DNA of 64,000 nt, from NCBI GenBank assembly GCA_021162935.1, contig JAGGXR010000168.1:1-64000 (forward strand). Direction: 5' to 3'. A program made the position numbers and the translations under genes. The DNA comes from Deltaproteobacteria bacterium (GTDB lineage: Bacteria; Myxococcota_A; Polyangia; HGW-17; SLPX01). The notes beneath the pieces are model-generated. The model made no database searches. It saw nothing but the letters and a program-made list of their open reading frames with translations, and was not told where the DNA came from. Shown one piece after another: positions 60,144-64,000 of the stretch; positions within the stretch are counted from its first letter, which is position 1; each line of letters opens with the position of its first letter.

Positions 60144-62324
60144 ATGGCGGATACAGGAACTGGGGACACACAAGGAACGAGCGGCGAGGGAATCGCTCGC
60201 CTGCAGCAATACCTGGGCATCATCTGGAAACGGTTCTGGATCGTGCTGCTGGCGGTGGCAATCGGCGTGGGAGGGGCGTTTCTGATCACGTCGCGCATGC
60301 CGAAAAAGTACCGGGCGACGGCGTCGGTGGAGATTTCGCTGCAGGCGCCCCAGATACTGGGCAAGCAGGTGCAGACGATCGGGGTGCAGTCGGACTGGTG
60401 GTCCGGCAGGACGTTCCTCAAGACGCAATACAAGATTCTCAAGAGTCGGTTCACGGCGACGAATGCGGCAAAGCGACTCAAGGATCAGGATCTATGGAAG
60501 CTGCTCGGGGTGAAGAAAGACGAGCAGCGCGAGCCCACCGAGGCGGACTACACCAAGGCGGCGGGGATCATTCGAGGGGACCTGGACGTGGAGCCGGTCA
60601 AGGAGAGCCGGATCGTGCTGGTGAAATTCGTGCACACGGACCCGAAGGTGGCGGCGCACGTGGCCAACGCGCTGTGCAACGCATACATCGAGGACAATCT
60701 CATCAGAAAGCTGTCTTCGACCAAGGGCGCGTCGGTGTGGTTGGACGAACAACTGGAGACGATCCGCAAGGAACTGGACAATGCAGAGCTGGCCATCCAG
60801 AAGTTCAAGGAGAAAAACAACATCCTGTCCGTGTCCTTAGAGGACCGGATCAATATTTTGTCGAACACGATTCAAACCCTCACGGCGAAGCGAGACCAGG
60901 CCATGGTGGAGCGATTGGCCTTGGCGGCCAAGATGGCCCAGCTTCGCAAGATCAGAAACGCCGACGACCCCATCAACGACCCGGCGCTGACCTATATCAA
61001 AAGCCCGGTGATCGAGACCCTCAAAGAGGAGTACGTCAAGGCGTACCTCAAGCTCGTGGAGCTTCGAGGCACGTACATGGAGAAGCACCCAAAGATCCAG
61101 GCGCAGCAGGCGTTGCTCGCAGCGATCCGCCAGGATCTGGAGCGCGAGGCCATGCTCCAGCTCCAGGTGCTCAAGGCGAAGTACAGGACCCTGATGTCCA
61201 CCGAGGGGAGCTATCGATCCACTCTGGCACATCTCAAGAAGGAAGGGTTGCAACTGGCCAAAAAGGGCATCGTGTACAACCAACTCAAGCGGGACAAAGA
61301 GCACACGGCCAAGATGTACGAGTTGGTCCTGGGCCGACTCAAGGAAACAGACCTGGCCAAGGAACTGCGGACGAACAACCTAAGGCTCGTCGACGGCGCC
61401 TTGGTGCCTGCGGCCCCCTTCTCGCCCAAGGTGACGGTGAATCTGGCCATCGGGTTCGCCCTGGGGCTCATCCTTGGGGTGGGCCTGGCGTTTCTGCTCC
61501 ATTTCATGGACAACACGGTCAAGGACGAAACCGATATCGAACAGTTGCTCAAGGTGCCATTTTTGGGCTGGCTGCCGAGTTTTAAACAGCCGGTAGGAGA
61601 GGGCCCGAGCGATGAGCTGTACGTGTTTCGCAATCCCAAGTCCACGGCAGCAGAGGCCTGCCGGTCCATTCGGACGAACCTACTCTTCATGTCGCCCGAA
61701 AAACCACTCAAGACCCTGCTCGTGACGAGCGCCGGGCCGAGGGAAGGCAAGACCACCGTGGCGGTCCAACTCGCCGAGATCATGGCCATGGGCGGAGAGA
61801 AGACCCTGCTCGTGGACACGGACATGCGACGCCCAAGGGTGCACAAGGCGCTTGGTATGTCCAACGATCGGGGCGTGACCATGGCCATCGTGGGCGATAA
61901 GGAGTTGGACGACTTGGTCAAGAGCACCGAACTGCCAAATCTGTTCGTGCTGCCCAGGGGGCCGAGCAGCCCCACGCCGGCCGAGTTGCTCCAGTCAGCC
62001 AGCTTCAACGATCTCGTGGCCAGACTGGCGGAAAAGTTCGACCGCGTGATCTTCGATTCGCCACCAGTCCATGCGGTGACCGACCCAATCATCCTGTCGA
62101 AGCACGTGGACGGCACCCTGCTCGTGGTCAAAAGCGGCGTGACCATCAAGCAGATGGCCCTGTCCACCCTCAAGCAATTGCGCGACGTGGACGCACGCGT
62201 GCTGGGCTGCATCCTCAACGATGTACGACCCGACAAGCGATCCTACGGGTACAAGGGCGGGTACTACTACCGCCGGTCGCGCTACTACTACTACGGCGAC
62301 CATCAAGAAGCCGAAGGGCAGTAA
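60144..62324 (+). CDS. Polysaccharide co-polymerase fused to bacterial tyrosine kinase (Wzc-like)
   Basis: 726 residues. The N-terminal Wzz domain starts LQQYLGIIWKRFWIVLLAVA with TM1 at about 29-49. A long periplasmic coiled region follows, with a Pro-rich VPAAPFSPK (418-426) before TM2 (about 431-455). The cytoplasmic kinase has Walker A GPREGKTT (about 530-537), Walker A' LLVDTDMRRPR (about 555-565) and Walker B VIFDSPP (about 634-640). The C-terminal Tyr cluster (YGYKGGYYYRRSRYYYYGDH, residues 700-719) is the autophosphorylation site. It controls EPS chain length and export. A GAGGA site precedes the start. It is divergent from the antiterminator. Confidence 0.95.
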   Translation: MADTGTGDTQGTSGEGIARLQQYLGIIWKRFWIVLLAVAIGVGGAFLITSRMPKKYRATASVEISLQAPQILGKQVQTIGVQSDWWSGRTFLKTQYKILKSRFTATNAAKRLKDQDLWKLLGVKKDEQREPTEADYTKAAGIIRGDLDVEPVKESRIVLVKFVHTDPKVAAHVANALCNAYIEDNLIRKLSSTKGASVWLDEQLETIRKELDNAELAIQKFKEKNNILSVSLEDRINILSNTIQTLTAKRDQAMVERLALAAKMAQLRKIRNADDPINDPALTYIKSPVIETLKEEYVKAYLKLVELRGTYMEKHPKIQAQQALLAAIRQDLEREAMLQLQVLKAKYRTLMSTEGSYRSTLAHLKKEGLQLAKKGIVYNQLKRDKEHTAKMYELVLGRLKETDLAKELRTNNLRLVDGALVPAAPFSPKVTVNLAIGFALGLILGVGLAFLLHFMDNTVKDETDIEQLLKVPFLGWLPSFKQPVGEGPSDELYVFRNPKSTAAEACRSIRTNLLFMSPEKPLKTLLVTSAGPREGKTTVAVQLAEIMAMGGEKTLLVDTDMRRPRVHKALGMSNDRGVTMAIVGDKELDDLVKSTELPNLFVLPRGPSSPTPAELLQSASFNDLVARLAEKFDRVIFDSPPVHAVTDPIILSKHVDGTLLVVKSGVTIKQMALSTLKQLRDVDARVLGCILNDVRPDKRSYGYKGGYYYRRSRYYYYGDHQEAEGQ

Positions 62325-62527
62325 GCACAATGCCTGTGTTCACAACGAAGGCACCACAGTATTCACAGTGATTTTTTGCACGGATCGCTCGATGCACATC
62401 CAAACGGAACCGGCCTGTCCACCGGCCACCAATGTGAGGCGGCGTACTGGAATCATGTGCGAACCGACGGGGGCGAAGCCTGCGGTCCTGGACGAATGAT
62501 CGAAACGAAACAACAAGGCGGCCACCA

Positions 62528-63745
62528 GTGCGGATCGTAGTCGAGGCACGCAATATCCGGCCTGGCAAGGTGCGTGGGGTCGAACATTTTTGTTACCTCG
62601 TGGTACGCGGTCTGTCGGGACGGGGTGATTCCGTCGAACTCCAGGTGCCCCATGCGGACCGCGGCTGGTATCGGGAATACTTCCGCAAATACCCGGATAT
62701 CGAGATTGCCGCCGATCCGATCGGACGACTTTTGGATGAAGGCTATCGCTTGGGCATGCCTTGGAATCTTCCTTTCCGACTATCCAATCTGGCCCGGCGG
62801 GTCTTGTTTCATGAGGATCCGGTACGGCGGCGCCATTGGGAGCGTCGGCGAGGAGGCGACGTGGCTTGGTACCCGCTGCATCGAGACGCTCCACAACACG
62901 CCGAACTGCCACTGGTGACCACGATCCACGCCCTGCTACCCGAATACACGCAGCAGGACATCGCCATTGTACGCCGGCACGCCGAGCGGGCACAGGCGGT
63001 GGTGACGAGTTGGCCCAATCCGTTCCAAGAACTGCCCGAGCAATTTCCCTGCCTCAAGGACAAGCTGTTCATGATTCCCTTCACCCCGGTACAAAACGTG
63101 GAGCACCCAGACGAAGACGCGTTCCGCAGTCTCGAGTTGAACGAGCCGTATTTCCTCTATCCAGGTGGCTACCAGTGGCGCAAAAACCACGACGTTCTCG
63201 TTTCCGCCTATGGGCAGGCGCGACGGGAAGGCGTGGACCTGCCGACCCTGGTCTGCTGTGGCGGTGGCAATCAAGGAGTTCGGGCGCGTCTGGAGCGACT
63301 GGCCGGAGACTTGGGGGTGCGCAGGCAGTTTCGTTTTCTCGACTACGTGCCAGAGAGGCTTTTGGCGGCCCTCTACCGCCATGCTTTCGGAACCGTGTCT
63401 TCGACCCTGTGGGAAGCCGGCATGGCGACCCTCCAAGAAGGCTGCTACTGGGGGATTCCAGCAGCCTGCTCCGACATCGCACCGGCCCGTGCCCATGCGG
63501 AACTGTTGGACCTGGACGTGTGTTTCTTCGATCCGAAAGATCCTTTGGCACTGGCCGAACGCCTCGTTCATTTCGTGGAGCATATCGACCGATACCGGGT
63601 ATCGGCGCAGGGGGCGGCCAGTCGAGTTCGTGCCATGGGACCCGACTTCGTCGGCAAAGCCTATCGCGATGTCTTTGCATACGCGGCCGGCCTAGCCGAT
63701 CGGCCGGCCTGGGGCCATGTCTGTAATCCCCAAGGATCGGCTTGA
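62528..63745 (+). CDS. Glycosyltransferase, GT4-like
   Basis: 405 residues. The N-terminal half begins RIVVEARNIRPGKVRGVEHFCYLVVRGL, and the C-terminal half has YFLYPGGYQWRKNHDVLVSAYGQARREG and FLDYVPERLLAALYRHAFGTVSSTLWEAGMATLQEGCYWGIPAACSDI, a variant of the GT-B donor-site segment with Glu where the retaining enzymes have E-x7-E. The start is GTG at 62528, preceded by AAGGCGG. It is 200 bp downstream of the BY-kinase on the same strand and probably belongs to the EPS locus. Specificity is unknown. Confidence 0.88.
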   Translation: MRIVVEARNIRPGKVRGVEHFCYLVVRGLSGRGDSVELQVPHADRGWYREYFRKYPDIEIAADPIGRLLDEGYRLGMPWNLPFRLSNLARRVLFHEDPVRRRHWERRRGGDVAWYPLHRDAPQHAELPLVTTIHALLPEYTQQDIAIVRRHAERAQAVVTSWPNPFQELPEQFPCLKDKLFMIPFTPVQNVEHPDEDAFRSLELNEPYFLYPGGYQWRKNHDVLVSAYGQARREGVDLPTLVCCGGGNQGVRARLERLAGDLGVRRQFRFLDYVPERLLAALYRHAFGTVSSTLWEAGMATLQEGCYWGIPAACSDIAPARAHAELLDLDVCFFDPKDPLALAERLVHFVEHIDRYRVSAQGAASRVRAMGPDFVGKAYRDVFAYAAGLADRPAWGHVCNPQGSA

Positions 63746-63788
63746 TCATGGAAGAACCGGATTTGGTTTGGGTTACGCGGAGGTCCTG

Positions 63789-64000
63789 ATGTCCACTCTT
63801 GGTGAATTCGTTGGAAAACTGGGCCGAGTAGGGCTGCAGGCCACCGTAGGAGTGACGGCCGGTGCCTTGGCTCAGGTGGCCGGGCTCGGTGGCGGTGTGT
63901 TCGATCTGTTCGGCAGGACTTTGGGAATCAAAATGCTGCTCCAGGGCCATCACATCGGCGCCCAGTTGGTGAGTCGCCCCGTTGCGAGCTTCAGGTACTT
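63789..64000 (+). CDS. Start of a gene running off the right edge
   Basis: 70 codons are visible, beginning MSTLGEFVGKLGRVGLQ and continuing through GALAQVAGLGGGVFDLFGRTL and KMLLQGHHIGAQLVSRPVAS. GGAGG lies just upstream of the ATG, so the start is good. It follows the GT4 gene by 43 bp and is likely co-transcribed. The closing residues SRPVASFRY may lead into a class I SAM methyltransferase, a common gene in EPS loci, but too little is present to tell. Confidence 0.75.
   Translation, partial: MSTLGEFVGKLGRVGLQATVGVTAGALAQVAGLGGGVFDLFGRTLGIKMLLQGHHIGAQLVSRPVASFRY

Overview
The window is GC-rich with high coding density. Two neighbouring proteins (20510-22468 and 22996-24216, both minus) end in a MYXO-CTERM-type tail: a Cys-containing motif, one hydrophobic helix, then an Arg cluster. 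Together with many lipoproteins, Cys-rich repeat surface proteins and an exopolysaccharide (EPS) locus of Myxococcus type, this points to Myxococcota or a related delta-proteobacterial lineage such as the Bradymonadales. The species cannot be told from the sequence. No CRISPR array, rRNA, insertion sequence or prophage was seen. The only RNA gene recognised is a tRNA-Phe(GAA) at 8606-8678, with a good sigma-70-like promoter and a Rho-independent terminator.

Left part (1-31.7 kb), mainly housekeeping and surface genes. A minus-strand run reads rseP-like protease, tsaB, HAD phosphatase, IPT/TIG lipoprotein, sodium:solute symporter, outer-membrane protein, and a further M50 protease. After the tRNA, a DUF763 gene overlaps by 4 bp an unusual single-chain 'double' acyl-CoA dehydratase activase. 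Next come a coiled-coil lipoprotein and a MEMO-family protein. A three-subunit molybdenum hydroxylase (FAD, 2Fe-2S and Moco subunits) is coupled by overlap to a membrane-inserted metallophosphoesterase. Then follow the two MYXO-CTERM proteins, a small lipoprotein, a second RseP paralogue, an M24 peptidase, an MFS transporter, ribF and a small hypothetical gene.

Middle (31.8-39.5 kb). A formylglycine-generating-enzyme-like exported protein is followed by the most striking gene of the window: an about 2130-residue minus-strand protein made of an N-terminal SAM-methyltransferase-like domain and some 1800 residues of predicted coiled coil.

Right part (39.7-64 kb), an exopolysaccharide locus. It contains a left-handed beta-helix acyltransferase, four glycosyltransferases, an outer-membrane beta-barrel directly followed by a short OPX lipoprotein without a C-terminal transmembrane alpha-helix, an O-antigen ligase/polymerase-like protein with TPRs, rmlD and rmlA homologues, a WecA-type phosphoglycosyltransferase fused to half of a CapD/WbpM-type protein, a sugar-nucleotide epimerase, a NusG-like specialised antiterminator, and a BY-kinase fused to its PCP domain. 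The barrel plus short OPX arrangement matches the Wzp/Wza logic described for Myxococcus polysaccharide export. Two genes are visibly broken: a GDP-mannose 4,6-dehydratase with a large in-frame internal deletion, and the last 57 codons of a SAM methyltransferase. rmlB, rmlC and a flippase are not in view; the locus continues past the right edge.

A general feature is low-complexity sequence rich in GATCGA/CGATC-like words. It occupies intergenic regions and also forms hydrophilic tails and insertions in otherwise conserved enzymes. Most start sites were set by ribosome-binding sites or ATGA-type overlaps.
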